64,000 nt of DNA from Burkholderia cepacia (GTDB taxonomy: Bacteria; Pseudomonadota; Gammaproteobacteria; Burkholderiales; Burkholderiaceae): NCBI RefSeq assembly GCF_001039005.1, contig NZ_LDWR01000067.1, positions 62,001-126,000 on the forward strand, given 5' to 3'. The notes beneath the pieces are model-generated. The model ran no database searches. It saw nothing but the letters and a program-made list of their open reading frames with translations, and was not told the DNA's origin. Position 1 is the first letter of the stretch. Each line of letters begins with the position of its first letter. Below, one piece after another: positions 47,969 to 56,714 of this stretch. Position numbers and translations under genes: made by a program.

Positions 47969-48391
47969 ATGGCAATGCTCTGGGTCAAGACGTTCCATAT
48001 CGTTCTGATCGCCGCGTGGTTCGCGGGGCTCTTCTACCTGCCGCGCATCTACGTGAACCTGGCCATGGAGACCGATCCGGCCGCGGTGCGGCGCCTGCTG
48101 CTGATGGCGCGCAAGCTGTTCCGCTTCATGACGATGATCGCGGTGCCGGCGCTGGCCTGCGGGCTGTGGCTCTGGCTCGTGATCGGCATCGGGCAGGGGC
48201 AGGGCTGGATCCATGCGAAGGTGACGGTCGTGCTGCTGCTCGTCATCTATCACGCGTACTGCGGGCACCTGCTGCGGGTGTTCGAGCGCGGCGAGAACCG
48301 CCGCACCGACAAGTGGTATCGCGTGTTCAACGAGCTGCCGGTGCTCGGCATGCTCGCGGCGGTCGCGCTGGTCGTGATCAAGCCGTTTTGA
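47969..48391 (+). CDS. hemJ: HemJ/CopD-like membrane protein (protoporphyrinogen oxidase HemJ family)
   Basis: A 140-aa integral membrane protein with four hydrophobic segments. WVKTFHIVLIAAWFAGLFYLP near the start (split: His10 and the AWFAGLFYLPR block) and the later HAKVTVVLLLVIYHAYCGHLL match the UPF0093/HemJ family that oxidises protoporphyrinogen IX with a bound heme. It is 17 bases after proA. The length is at the short end of the family, and heme-oxidase function is inferred. Confidence 0.8.
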   Translation: MAMLWVKTFHIVLIAAWFAGLFYLPRIYVNLAMETDPAAVRRLLLMARKLFRFMTMIAVPALACGLWLWLVIGIGQGQGWIHAKVTVVLLLVIYHAYCGHLLRVFERGENRRTDKWYRVFNELPVLGMLAAVALVVIKPF

Positions 48392-48431
48392 GCGGTGTGG
48401 CCGGCGAGGCTGCTGGCGTCGATCCATGCGC

Positions 48432-48455
48432 AACGGCGCCCTGCGGGGCGCCGTT
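48432..48455 (+). terminator. Hairpin after hemJ
   Basis: AACGGCGCCC (48432-48441), tgcg loop, GGGCGCCGTT (48446-48455), then TGTCGTTT. Its core is the same 18-base sequence found in the gntK terminator at 54.26 kb. It separates hemJ from convergent hexR. Confidence 0.75.
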
Positions 48456-48478
48456 TGTCGTTTACGCGTGGTTCTTTT

Positions 48479-49327
48479 TCAGTCCTTCGTGCCGTCGTCG
48501 ATCCGGCGGCGCGTGATCGCTTCCTTCGCGCGGCCGACCCGTTCCATCAGCGCGGGGCCGCGCGACAGCGCGACGCCGACCGCGAGGATGTCGCCGATCG
48601 CGAGATGCGACATCCGCGACGTCATCGGCGAGAACACGTCCGTTTCCTCGGCGACGTTCGATGCGAGGCTGACCGTCGCGAGCTTCGCGAGTGGCGAATG
48701 GCTCTGCGTGATCGCGACGACCTTCGCGCCGCACGCGAGCGCGGAGCGCGCGGCGTCGACGATGTCACGCGTGCGGCCGGTGTTCGAGATCGCGACGACG
48801 ACGTCGTGCGGGCCGAGCAGCGCTGACGACATCGAGAACGTATGCGGATCCGAATACGCGACGCTCGGCACGCCGAGCCGGAAGAACTTGTGCTGGATGT
48901 CCTGCGCGGCGATGCCCGAGCCGCCGGCGCCGTAGAACTCGATGCGCGACGCGTTCGACAGCAGCGCGATCGCGTCGGCGACGCTACCGGCCGACAGGCT
49001 GTTGCGCACCTCGATCAGCGCGCCGATCGTGCGATCGAACACCTTGCCGATGATGCCGGGCGCCGGTTCGTCGGGTTCGACGTCGCGATACACCGACGAC
49101 ACGCCCGGCGCGACGCTCTGCGCGAGCCGGATCTTGAATTCGCGAAAGCCGCTGCAGCCGAGCGCCTGGCAGAAGCGTGCGATCGTCGGCTGGCTGACGC
49201 CCGCGCGCGTCGACAGCTCGGTCATCGCGAGGTCGAGCACCTCGCGCGGCGCGGCGAGGATGTAGTCGGCGAGCTTGCGCTCGGACGGGCGCAACTCGGC
49301 GCGGATCGCTTCAATGCGAGGCAGCAT
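48479..49327 (-). CDS. hexR: RpiR-family regulator HexR
   Basis: Represses Entner-Doudoroff and glucose genes and releases DNA on binding 2-keto-3-deoxy-6-phosphogluconate. The 282-aa protein has an N-terminal HTH (ELSTRAGVSQPTIARFCQALG, residues 40-60 split) and a SIS sugar-phosphate domain from about 120 (IEFYGAGGSGIAAQDI, AISNTGRTRDIVDAA). It is divergent from edd-eda, with two HexR-type palindromes between them. Confidence 0.94.
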   Translation of the reverse strand: MLPRIEAIRAELRPSERKLADYILAAPREVLDLAMTELSTRAGVSQPTIARFCQALGCSGFREFKIRLAQSVAPGVSSVYRDVEPDEPAPGIIGKVFDRTIGALIEVRNSLSAGSVADAIALLSNASRIEFYGAGGSGIAAQDIQHKFFRLGVPSVAYSDPHTFSMSSALLGPHDVVVAISNTGRTRDIVDAARSALACGAKVVAITQSHSPLAKLATVSLASNVAEETDVFSPMTSRMSHLAIGDILAVGVALSRGPALMERVGRAKEAITRRRIDDGTKD

Positions 49328-49379
49328 GGGACGGCAGGCGGTAATCTGGTTCGGATGAGCGAGTGTATCGCAATCGAAT

Positions 49380-49394
49380 TGTAGAAAATCTACA
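49380..49394. promoter_or_regulatory. HexR box 1 (hexR side)
   Basis: TGTAGAAAATCTACA, a perfect dyad close to the known HexR consensus TGTARTWWWWYTACA. It overlaps a minus-strand TACAAT (49383-49378) that would be the hexR -10, so it should mediate autorepression. Confidence 0.75.
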
Positions 49395-49513
49395 TAAAAA
49401 TACTAGCTACATTATTGCTCTTTCGTGGTGTCGTGGGTGGAGGTGGTTAGGGTTTTCACTAGGTAAAGCCTTGCTGGTGGCGGGAGTAAGGGGTGCGAGT
49501 GAATCGATCCGCA

Positions 49514-49542
49514 TTGCATGCGTGTAGTTTTTCTACTAGACT
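49514..49542 (+). promoter_or_regulatory. edd promoter with HexR box 2 in the spacer
   Basis: TTGCAT (49514-49519) and TAGACT (49537-49542) are 17 bases apart. TGTAGTTTTTCTACT (49523-49537), one base off the HexR consensus palindrome, fills the spacer, so HexR binding would exclude RNA polymerase. Confidence 0.75.
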
Positions 49543-49620
49543 GACTTCGTTCTGTCGATGCATTCGACCGTCCCCACGATTCCAACCGCCGGTGTCGGCC
49601 GGCATACAGGAGCGCCCAGC

Positions 49621-51477
49621 ATGACGTCGCTGCACCCCACTCTGGCGAAGGTCACCGAACGCGTGATCGCCCGCAGCCAATCGACCCGTTCCGCCTATCT
49701 GCAGCGCATCGACGGCGCGCAGGGCAAGTTCCCGGCGCGCGGCGCGCTGTCCTGCGCGAACCTCGCGCACGGCTTCGCGGGCCTCGAGGGCAACGACAAG
49801 TTCGCGATCAAGGCGATCCGCGAGCCGAACATCGGCATCGTGTCCTCGTACAACGAGATGCTGTCCGCGCACGCGCCGTACAAGGATTTCCCCGAGATCA
49901 TCAAGGCCGCCGCGCGCGAGAACGGCGGTGTCGCGCAATTCGCGGGCGGCGTGCCGGCGATGTGCGACGGCGTCACGCAGGGCAATCCGGGGATGGAGCT
50001 GTCGCTGTTCTCGCGCGAGGCGATCGCGATGGGCACGGCGATCGCGCTCACGCACAACATGTTCGACGCGGCGCTCTGCCTCGGCATTTGCGACAAGATC
50101 GTGCCGGGTCTCCTGATCGGCGCGCTGCAGTTCGGCCACCTGCCGACGATCTTCGTGCCGGCCGGCCCGATGACGAGCGGCCTGTCGAACGACGACAAGG
50201 CGAAGATCCGCCAACAGTTCGCGACCGGACAGGTCGGCCGCGACGCGCTGCTCGAAGCCGAATCGGCCGCGTATCACGGCCACGGCACCTGCACGTTCTA
50301 CGGCACCGCGAACAGCAACCAGATGCTGATGGAGCTGATGGGGCTGCATCTGCCGGGTTCGGCCTTCGTCCATCCGCACACGCCGCTGCGCACCGCGCTG
50401 ACGGCCGAGGCCGCGCGCCGCGTGCTCGACCTGACCGTCGAGCGCGGCCACTACACGCCGATCGGCCATGTGATCGACGAGAAGGCGATCGTCAACGGGA
50501 TCGTCGCGCTGCTCGCGACGGGCGGCTCGACCAACCACACGCTGCACCTCGTCGCGATCGCGCGCGCGGCCGGCGTGCTGATCGACTGGAACGATTTCGA
50601 CGAGCTGTCGGCCGTCGTGCCGCTGCTCGCGAAGATCTACCCGAACGGCAAGGCCGACGTGAACCATTTCCACGCCGCGGGCGGCGTCGCGTTCCTGGTG
50701 CGCAACCTGCTCGAAGGCGGGCTGCTGCACGAGGACGTGACGACGGTCGCCGGCAAGGGGCTGTCGCACTACACGAAGGAGCCGAAGCTGATCGACGGCA
50801 AGCTGACGTGGGTCGACGGCGCGGCCGAGAGCCACGACACGAAGGTGCTGCGCGGTATCCGCGACCCGTTCCAGCCGGACGGCGGTTTGCGCCTGATGCA
50901 GGGCCGGCTCGGCCGCGGCGTGATCAAGATCTCGGCGGTCGCGCCCGAGCACCGCAAGGTGACGGCGCCCGCGATCGTGTTCGATTCGCAGGAAGCCGTG
51001 CAGGCGGCATTCGATCGCGGTGAGCTGAAGCGCGATTTCGTCGCGGTGGTGCGCTTCCAGGGCGCGCGCGCGAACGGGATGCCCGAGCTGCACCGTTTGA
51101 CGCCGCTGCTCGGCGTGCTGCAGGATCAGGGTTTCCACGTCGCGCTGGTGACCGACGGCCGCATGTCGGGCGCGTCGGGCAAGGTGCCGGCGGTGATCCA
51201 CGTGTCGCCGGAGGCGCTGCTGGCCGGCCCGCTCGGCAAGGTGAAGACGGGCGACACGCTCGTGATCGACGCGGAAGCCGGCGTGCTCGACATCGAGGTC
51301 GACGACGCCGAGTGGCACGCGCGCCCGGTCGCGCAGCCGCAGCATCAGGCCGAGAATGAAGTCGGTTTCGGGCGCGAACTGTTCGGCGTGTTCCGCGCGG
51401 CCGCGGCGCCGGCCGAGCAGGGCGCATCGGTTTTCGGGACGCTGGTCGGCGAAACGGCCGTCCACGTCGCCGCTTGA
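49621..51477 (+). CDS. edd: Phosphogluconate dehydratase Edd
   Basis: Dehydrates 6-phosphogluconate to KDPG. The 618-aa IlvD/Edd-family Fe-S enzyme has cluster cysteines in PAMCDGVTQG, LGICDKIVPG and GTCTFYGTANS. The start ATG 49621 follows AGGAG with a 9-base spacer; the open frame begins earlier but lacks a site. It is followed 19 bases later by eda. Confidence 0.96.
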   Translation: MTSLHPTLAKVTERVIARSQSTRSAYLQRIDGAQGKFPARGALSCANLAHGFAGLEGNDKFAIKAIREPNIGIVSSYNEMLSAHAPYKDFPEIIKAAARENGGVAQFAGGVPAMCDGVTQGNPGMELSLFSREAIAMGTAIALTHNMFDAALCLGICDKIVPGLLIGALQFGHLPTIFVPAGPMTSGLSNDDKAKIRQQFATGQVGRDALLEAESAAYHGHGTCTFYGTANSNQMLMELMGLHLPGSAFVHPHTPLRTALTAEAARRVLDLTVERGHYTPIGHVIDEKAIVNGIVALLATGGSTNHTLHLVAIARAAGVLIDWNDFDELSAVVPLLAKIYPNGKADVNHFHAAGGVAFLVRNLLEGGLLHEDVTTVAGKGLSHYTKEPKLIDGKLTWVDGAAESHDTKVLRGIRDPFQPDGGLRLMQGRLGRGVIKISAVAPEHRKVTAPAIVFDSQEAVQAAFDRGELKRDFVAVVRFQGARANGMPELHRLTPLLGVLQDQGFHVALVTDGRMSGASGKVPAVIHVSPEALLAGPLGKVKTGDTLVIDAEAGVLDIEVDDAEWHARPVAQPQHQAENEVGFGRELFGVFRAAAAPAEQGASVFGTLVGETAVHVAA

Positions 51478-51496
51478 ATTTCAAGGAGTGTTATCG

Positions 51497-52123
51497 ATGA
51501 AGACGATTGGTGAAATCGTGAAGCTGGGCCCGGTCATTCCGGTGCTCGCATTCGACTCGGTCGAGCAGGGCGAACAGGTGTCGCGCGCATTGCACGCGGG
51601 CGGCGTGAAGGTGCTCGAGATCACGCTGCGCACGCCGGCCGGCCTGGAAGCGATCCAGCGCGCGAGCCAGCTCGCGGACGACATCGTCGTCGGCGTCGGC
51701 ACGATCACGAAGCCCGAGCATTGTGCGCAGGCGAAGCGCGCGGGCGCGAAGTTCGGCGTGTCGCCGGGCCTGACGAAGGACCTGCACCTCGCGTCGCTCG
51801 ACGCGGGCCTGCCGCTGCTGCCGGGCGTGATGACGCCGAGCGACATCATCCAGGCGCTCGAATTCGGCTACGAGATCGTGAAATTCTTCCCCGCGCAGCA
51901 GGCGGGCGGCGTGCCGATGCTGCAGGCGTTCCACGGCCCGTTCCCGGCGCTGAAGTTCTGCCCGACGGGCGGCATCACGGTCGAGAGCGCGCCGAATTTC
52001 CTGAAGCTGCCGAACGTCGTCTGCGTCGGCGGCTCGTGGCTCACGCCGAAGGCCGCGCTCGCCGCGCAGGACTGGGCCGAAGTCACGCGCCTCGCACAAG
52101 CCGCGAGCCAGCTGCCCCGCTAA
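51497..52123 (+). CDS. eda: KDPG aldolase Eda
   Basis: Cleaves KDPG to pyruvate and glyceraldehyde 3-phosphate. The 208-aa protein has Schiff-base Lys129 in EIVKFFPAQQ, Glu41 and Arg45/46 in LEITLRTPAG, and the phosphate loop PTGGIT. AAGGAG precedes the ATG. It is coupled with edd. Confidence 0.96.
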   Translation: MKTIGEIVKLGPVIPVLAFDSVEQGEQVSRALHAGGVKVLEITLRTPAGLEAIQRASQLADDIVVGVGTITKPEHCAQAKRAGAKFGVSPGLTKDLHLASLDAGLPLLPGVMTPSDIIQALEFGYEIVKFFPAQQAGGVPMLQAFHGPFPALKFCPTGGITVESAPNFLKLPNVVCVGGSWLTPKAALAAQDWAEVTRLAQAASQLPR

Positions 52124-52147
52124 GACTTGTACGAAATGGTAGTCCGA

Positions 52148-52194
52148 CCCTCGGAGAACAAGCGCTTAGTGCTTGTTTTACTGAGGGTTTTTGC
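52148..52194 (+). terminator. Terminator between eda and gntP
   Basis: Inner stem AACAAGC / GCTTGTT enclosed by CCCTC / GAGGG, then TTTTT, 25 bases after eda. It uncouples edd-eda from gntP. Confidence 0.7.
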
Positions 52195-52346
52195 TGATGG
52201 AACCGGTTCTATCCGTGGACCGTAAAGAAAAGTAAAATTCAGCGTCCTGACGGCGGGTGGGGGACCTCCCGTGTTTCGGAGACCTGCATAGCCGGGCATA
52301 CTCGCAACGACTCGCCCGGTTCGAACAATTCTAGGAGGAGTGCCAC

Positions 52347-53708
52347 ATGGGGGCTGTCCAAGGCAGCATGCTGCTCGTATTCACGCTGATCGCGATTGCC
52401 GCGCTGATCCTGATGATCGCGCGCTACAAGATCTACCCGTTCCTGGTGCTGATCATCGTTTCGCTCGGCCTCGGTCTCGTCGTCGGCATGCCGATGGACA
52501 AGATCGTCAAGTCGTTCGAGACGGGCACCGGTGGCACGCTCGGCCACATCGCGATCGTCGTCGGCCTCGGCACGATGCTCGGCAAGATGATGGCCGAATC
52601 GGGCGGCGCCGAACGGATCGCGACCACGCTGATCGACTGGTTCGGGGAAAAGAACATCCACTGGGCGATGATGTTCGTCGCGATCATCGTCGGCCTGCCG
52701 GTGTTCTTCGAAGTCGGCTTCGTGCTGCTGATCCCGATCGCGTTCAACGTCGCGAAGCGCACCGGCAAGTCGCTGCTCGTCGTCGGTCTGCCGATGGTGG
52801 CCGGCCTGTCCGTCGTGCACGGCCTGATTCCGCCGCACCCGGCCGCGCTGCTGGCCGTCCAGCAATACGGCGCCGATATCGGTAAGACCATCGCGTTCGG
52901 CCTGCTCGTCGGCGTGCCGACCGCGATCATCGCGGGCCCGATGTTCGCGCTGATGATCTCGAAGTTCGTGAAGCTGCCGGAACATAACCCGCTCGCCGCG
53001 CAGTTCGTCGATTCGCACACGGATGGTCGCAAGCGCGAACTGCCGAGCTTCGGCATCACGCTGTTCACGATCCTGCTGCCCGTCGTGCTGATGCTCGTCG
53101 GCAGCTGGGCCGACCTGCTGTTCACGCCGAAGTCGCTGCCGAACAACCTGCTGCGCTTTGCCGGCAACTCGGACGTCGCGCTGCTGATCGCGGTGCTGGT
53201 CAGCTTCTGGACGTTCGGCGCGAAGCAGGGCTTCAACCGCGACCAGATCCAGAAGTTCTGCAGCGAGTGCCTGGCGCCGATCGCCGGCATCACGCTGATC
53301 GTCGGCGCGGGCGGCGGCTTCGGCGGCGTCCTGCGCGACAGCGGGATCTCGCAGCAGATCGTCGAGACCGCGAAGCACGCGCACCTGTCGCCGCTGCTGC
53401 TCGGCTGGTTCGTCGCGGCGCTGATGCGTCTCGCGACGGGTTCGGCGACGGTCGCGATGACGACGGCCTGCGGCATCGTCGCGCCGATCGCGGCGGCGGC
53501 CGGCACGACGGTCAGCCCGGAGCTGCTGGTGCTCGCCACGGGCTCGGGCTCGCTGATCTTCTCGCACGTGAACGACGGCGGCTTCTGGCTGATCAAGGAG
53601 TACTTCGGGATGACGGTCGGTCAGACGTTCAAGACCTGGTCGTTGCTCGAAACCATCATCTCGGTGCTTGGTCTTAGCTTCACGCTGCTGCTGAGCCTGG
53701 TTTTGTAA
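52347..53708 (+). CDS. gntP: Gluconate:H+ symporter (GntP family)
   Basis: A 453-aa inner-membrane carrier with about twelve to fourteen hydrophobic segments. Family blocks are GTLGHIAIVVGLGTMLGKMM near residue 62, VEVGF-like FFEVGFVLLIPIAF near 125, HGLIPPHPAALLAV near 155 and SATVAMTTACGIV late. A strong AGGAGGAG precedes the ATG. gntK follows 13 bases later, giving gluconate uptake and phosphorylation into the Entner-Doudoroff route encoded next door. Confidence 0.94.
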   Translation: MGAVQGSMLLVFTLIAIAALILMIARYKIYPFLVLIIVSLGLGLVVGMPMDKIVKSFETGTGGTLGHIAIVVGLGTMLGKMMAESGGAERIATTLIDWFGEKNIHWAMMFVAIIVGLPVFFEVGFVLLIPIAFNVAKRTGKSLLVVGLPMVAGLSVVHGLIPPHPAALLAVQQYGADIGKTIAFGLLVGVPTAIIAGPMFALMISKFVKLPEHNPLAAQFVDSHTDGRKRELPSFGITLFTILLPVVLMLVGSWADLLFTPKSLPNNLLRFAGNSDVALLIAVLVSFWTFGAKQGFNRDQIQKFCSECLAPIAGITLIVGAGGGFGGVLRDSGISQQIVETAKHAHLSPLLLGWFVAALMRLATGSATVAMTTACGIVAPIAAAAGTTVSPELLVLATGSGSLIFSHVNDGGFWLIKEYFGMTVGQTFKTWSLLETIISVLGLSFTLLLSLVL

Positions 53709-53721
53709 CAAGGGGTAGTCA

Positions 53722-54225
53722 ATGATTCTGATCGCAATGGGCGTGTCGGGCGCGGGCAAGTCGCGAATCGGCGAAATGCTGGCGGAACGCCTGTCGTGCA
53801 GCTATACCGACGGCGACGCGTTTCACAGCGCGGCGAACAAGGAAAAGATGCACCACGGCATTCCGCTGACCGACGACGACCGCTGGCCGTGGCTGCGCGC
53901 GATTCGCGCGGCCATCGAGGAAAAGCAGCGCGCGGGGGAGACGGCCGTCTTCACCTGCTCGTCGCTGAAGCGGTCGTACCGCGACGTGCTGCGCGGCACC
54001 GACGCCGACGTGCGGTTCGTGTATCTGCAGGGTTCGTTCGAGGTATTGCACGAGCGCCTGAAGACCCGCACCGGCCATTTCTTCGATCCGTCGCTGCTGA
54101 AGAGCCAGCTCGACACGCTCGAGGAACCGGGCCCGGACGAAGCGATCGTGGTCAGCATCGAGCTGACGCCCGAGCAGATCGTCGATCAGGTGATAACGAA
54201 GATCGACGGCGCGCATCAGCACTGA
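53722..54225 (+). CDS. gntK: Gluconokinase GntK
   Basis: ATP-dependent phosphorylation of gluconate to 6-phosphogluconate, the Edd substrate. The 167-aa P-loop kinase has Walker A GVSGAGKSR (residues 7-15), YTDGDAFHSAANKEKM for gluconate binding and TCSSLKRSYRDVLR. It is preceded by AGGGG and ended by a strong terminator. Confidence 0.96.
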   Translation: MILIAMGVSGAGKSRIGEMLAERLSCSYTDGDAFHSAANKEKMHHGIPLTDDDRWPWLRAIRAAIEEKQRAGETAVFTCSSLKRSYRDVLRGTDADVRFVYLQGSFEVLHERLKTRTGHFFDPSLLKSQLDTLEEPGPDEAIVVSIELTPEQIVDQVITKIDGAHQH

Positions 54226-54250
54226 GCGCGGTTCGCGGCAATACGTGATG

Positions 54251-54278
54251 AAAAAGGCGCCCTGCGGGGCGCCTTTTT
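54251..54278. terminator. Bidirectional terminator between gntK and tetR
   Basis: AAAAAGGCGCCC (54251-54262), tgcg loop, GGGCGCCTTTTT (54267-54278). Symmetric A/T tracts suit both convergent genes. Confidence 0.92.
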
Positions 54279-54299
54279 CGTTGGCGGCCCGCCGGCCGG

Positions 54300-54947
54300 T
54301 CAGGCCGCGTGCGCGCGCTTCGCGATGCCGTCGAGCAGCACGTCGAGCATCGTGTCGTGCACGGCCGCCGGATCGAGCTGCGCATAGAGCGGCGCGGCCG
54401 ACCGGACGAGCGGGTGCTCGGTGTCGGACAACGCGTGCATTTCCGCGAGCTCGACCTCGTTCGCGGGCCGCGTGAGCCCGCCGGCCTCGGCGGCGGCGAG
54501 CCCGATCACGCTCGCATACCAGCCGACGCACACGGCCGGCAGCGCCGCGCGCGGGATGCCGGCGTCGACCAGCGCGCGATGCACGGCCTCGATGTGCGCG
54601 AGATCGGCGGGCCCCGTGCTCATGTGGCGCTGCAGGAGCGCGAACGCGGCAGGATGGCGCAGCGCGAGCGCGCGGTACTGGCGCGCGAGGTCGCGCAGCC
54701 GGTCGCGCCACGGCAGCGCGTCGTCGACCGGCACGAGCGAGCGCGACAGCGCGTTCGCGATCGCGCGGCTCAGGCCATCCTTCGACTTGAAGTGGTACAG
54801 CACGCTCATCGGATCGCAGCCGACCGATTGTGCGAGCTTGCGCACGCTGAACGCGGCTTCGCCGACGTCTTCGAGCAGCGCGAGCGCGGCCGCGACGATC
54901 GCGTCCTTGTCGAGGCCGCGCGGGCCCTGGGCGGGTTTGTCTTTCAT
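54300..54947 (-). CDS. TetR-family transcriptional regulator
   Basis: A 215-aa repressor. The TetR N-terminal domain covers residues 10-60 (AALALLEDVGEAAFSVRKLAQSVG, recognition helix SMSVLYHF-like PMSVLYHFKSKDG). The C-terminal part resembles the TetR_C group with a helical effector pocket. ATG 54947 is chosen for its normal length. It is divergent from the puuB-like gene across a region with two TTTCTAC-type operators. Confidence 0.91.
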   Translation of the reverse strand: MKDKPAQGPRGLDKDAIVAAALALLEDVGEAAFSVRKLAQSVGCDPMSVLYHFKSKDGLSRAIANALSRSLVPVDDALPWRDRLRDLARQYRALALRHPAAFALLQRHMSTGPADLAHIEAVHRALVDAGIPRAALPAVCVGWYASVIGLAAAEAGGLTRPANEVELAEMHALSDTEHPLVRSAAPLYAQLDPAAVHDTMLDVLLDGIAKRAHAA

Positions 54948-54986
54948 CGATGCGGGCTGGTGGCCGGCGCAGGCCCGGCCGTAAAC

Positions 54987-55016
54987 TTGACGAAAGCTTA
55001 TTCTACACTGTAGAAT
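54987..55016 (+). promoter_or_regulatory. Promoter of the puuB-like gene
   Basis: TTGACG (54987-54992) and TAGAAT (55011-55016) with an 18-base spacer; the -10 is embedded in operator 1. Confidence 0.55.
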
Positions 55017-55035
55017 TATTTCTGCGATGTAGAAA
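55001..55035. promoter_or_regulatory. Tandem TetR operators
   Basis: Operator 1 is TTCTAC-ACT-GTAGAA (55001-55015), perfect. Operator 2 is TTTCTGC-GAT-GTAGAAA (55019-55035), one mismatch. Their centres are 19 bases apart, near two helical turns, so two dimers could bind side by side over the promoter. Confidence 0.65.
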
Positions 55036-55222
55036 TTGGGTGTCCCGGCACCTTTCAATACGTGCTTTCGCACAGTCCGGGATCCAGGCGGCACGAGCGT
55101 GCCCGCCGTCAACACGGGCCATTGCGCCCCTTTTCTCGTTGACACCCATGTGGAACCGGCTGCCCCACACGCAAAGCCAGAAGGCTCTTCGACAGGCGGC
55201 CCAAGACCATGCAAGTGCAATC

Positions 55223-56644
55223 ATGATCTCCAGCAATCAACCCCTGATCCAGGGCGAATCGCGTTTCGAGCAAACGCAACTGAACATCGAAAAAGACAAC
55301 TGGAACTGGTGCGATCCGGCCCGCTACGACGGCGAACGTCCGGCCAACTGGTACGAGGCGTCGCTGTCGCGCCACGCGAACACCGCGCCGCTCGCGCACG
55401 ACGCCGTATGCGACGTGCTCGTGATCGGCGCGGGGCTGCTCGGCGCGTCGGCCGCGCTGCATCTCGCGGAAGCGGGCGTCGACACGATTCTCGTCGACAA
55501 GCATCACGTCGGCTCGGCGGCATCGGGCCGCAACGGCGGCCAGCTCACGCCCGGCCTCGCGCGCTGGGAAGCCGCCGACATGATCGATCACCTGTCGCAC
55601 GACGATGCGAAGCGGCTGTGGCGCTTCGCGTCGACCGAATCGATGGGTCTGATCGATGCAATCGGCGCGCGTTACGCGCTCGATCTCGACCGCAAGCGCG
55701 GCCACATCACGGCGGCGGTCCACCCGGGCCACATGAGCGCGCTGCTCGACGGCGCGGATGCGCGCCGTCATCTCGGCGACGCGGGCGTGACGCTCGTCGG
55801 CCGCCATCAGCTGCATGACGAATACGTGCGGTCGGGGCTGTACCACGGCGCGGCGATCGACTCGATCGGCGGGCAGATTCACCCGCTCGCGCTCGTGCGC
55901 GGCCTCGTGCACGGCTTCCGGCTGAACGGCGGCGCGCTGTTCGAGGGCACCGAGGTGCTCGAGCTCGACGACACGCCGGCGGGCGTCGTCGCGACGACGC
56001 CGGGCGGCACGATCACCGCGCGCAAGGGTGTCGTGCTCGCGCTGCACAACACGACGTTCCGGCTGCTCGACGACGGCGCCGCGACGACCGTGCCGTTCTT
56101 TACCTACGTGAGCGTGACGGCGCCGCTCGACGTCGACGTCGCGACGCTGATGCCGGCCGGCATGCCCGTGTACGACACGCAGTTCCAGATCGACTACTAC
56201 CGGCCGGTGCGCGGCAACCGCCTGCTGTTCGGCGGGCAGGGTACCGGCAGCTGCTGGGCGCAGCCCGACGTCAACGCGTATCTGCTGACGCGGCTGAACA
56301 CGGTGTTTCCGCAGGTCGACGGCCAGTTCGCGCTCGACTACTGCTGGAGCGGCGTCAGCGATTTCACCCTGAACGGCGCCACCGACAGCCGCAAGACCGA
56401 CGGCCGCGTGCCGATGTACATGGTGCAGGGCTGGAGCGGCCACGGCGTCGCGCAGACGGTGCGGATCGGCAAGGCGATCTGCGACGATTTCGTCGGACGC
56501 AACGACGATTTCTCGATGCTCACCGGCATCGACCACCGCGCGATTCCGCTCGGCCGTCAGTTGTCGCCGATCGCGATCCCGGCCGCGAAGGCGGCGATGA
56601 GCGTGATGAGCGCGCTCAACCCGGGCCGGATGATTTCGTTCTGA
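55223..56644 (+). CDS. puuB: FAD-dependent oxidoreductase, PuuB-like (gamma-glutamylputrescine oxidase family)
   Basis: DAO-family flavoenzyme of 473 aa from ATG 55223; in-frame ATG 55148 would add 25 residues, and neither has a clear ribosome site. The N-terminal 60 residues precede the FAD motif VLVIGAGLLGASAALHLAEAG (near residue 69). GRNGGQLTPGLARWEA and YWCWSGVSDFTLNG-like DYCWSGVSDF follow, as in PuuB and related oxidases. It probably oxidises a secondary amine such as a gamma-glutamylated polyamine; no other puu genes are adjacent, so the substrate is inferred. Controlled by the divergent TetR. Confidence 0.82.
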   Translation: MISSNQPLIQGESRFEQTQLNIEKDNWNWCDPARYDGERPANWYEASLSRHANTAPLAHDAVCDVLVIGAGLLGASAALHLAEAGVDTILVDKHHVGSAASGRNGGQLTPGLARWEAADMIDHLSHDDAKRLWRFASTESMGLIDAIGARYALDLDRKRGHITAAVHPGHMSALLDGADARRHLGDAGVTLVGRHQLHDEYVRSGLYHGAAIDSIGGQIHPLALVRGLVHGFRLNGGALFEGTEVLELDDTPAGVVATTPGGTITARKGVVLALHNTTFRLLDDGAATTVPFFTYVSVTAPLDVDVATLMPAGMPVYDTQFQIDYYRPVRGNRLLFGGQGTGSCWAQPDVNAYLLTRLNTVFPQVDGQFALDYCWSGVSDFTLNGATDSRKTDGRVPMYMVQGWSGHGVAQTVRIGKAICDDFVGRNDDFSMLTGIDHRAIPLGRQLSPIAIPAAKAAMSVMSALNPGRMISF

Positions 56645-56657
56645 GCGCCTGAAAGGA

Positions 56658-56693
56658 AAAAAGCCCGATGCGATTGCTCGCATCGGGCTTTTT
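56658..56693. terminator. Bidirectional terminator between the puuB-like gene and purB
   Basis: AAAAGCCCGATGCG, six-base loop, CGCATCGGGCTTTTT, a 15-bp stem with T/A tracts on both strands. Confidence 0.92.
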
Positions 56694-56714
56694 CGCGTCT
56701 GGCGACGGCGGCGC

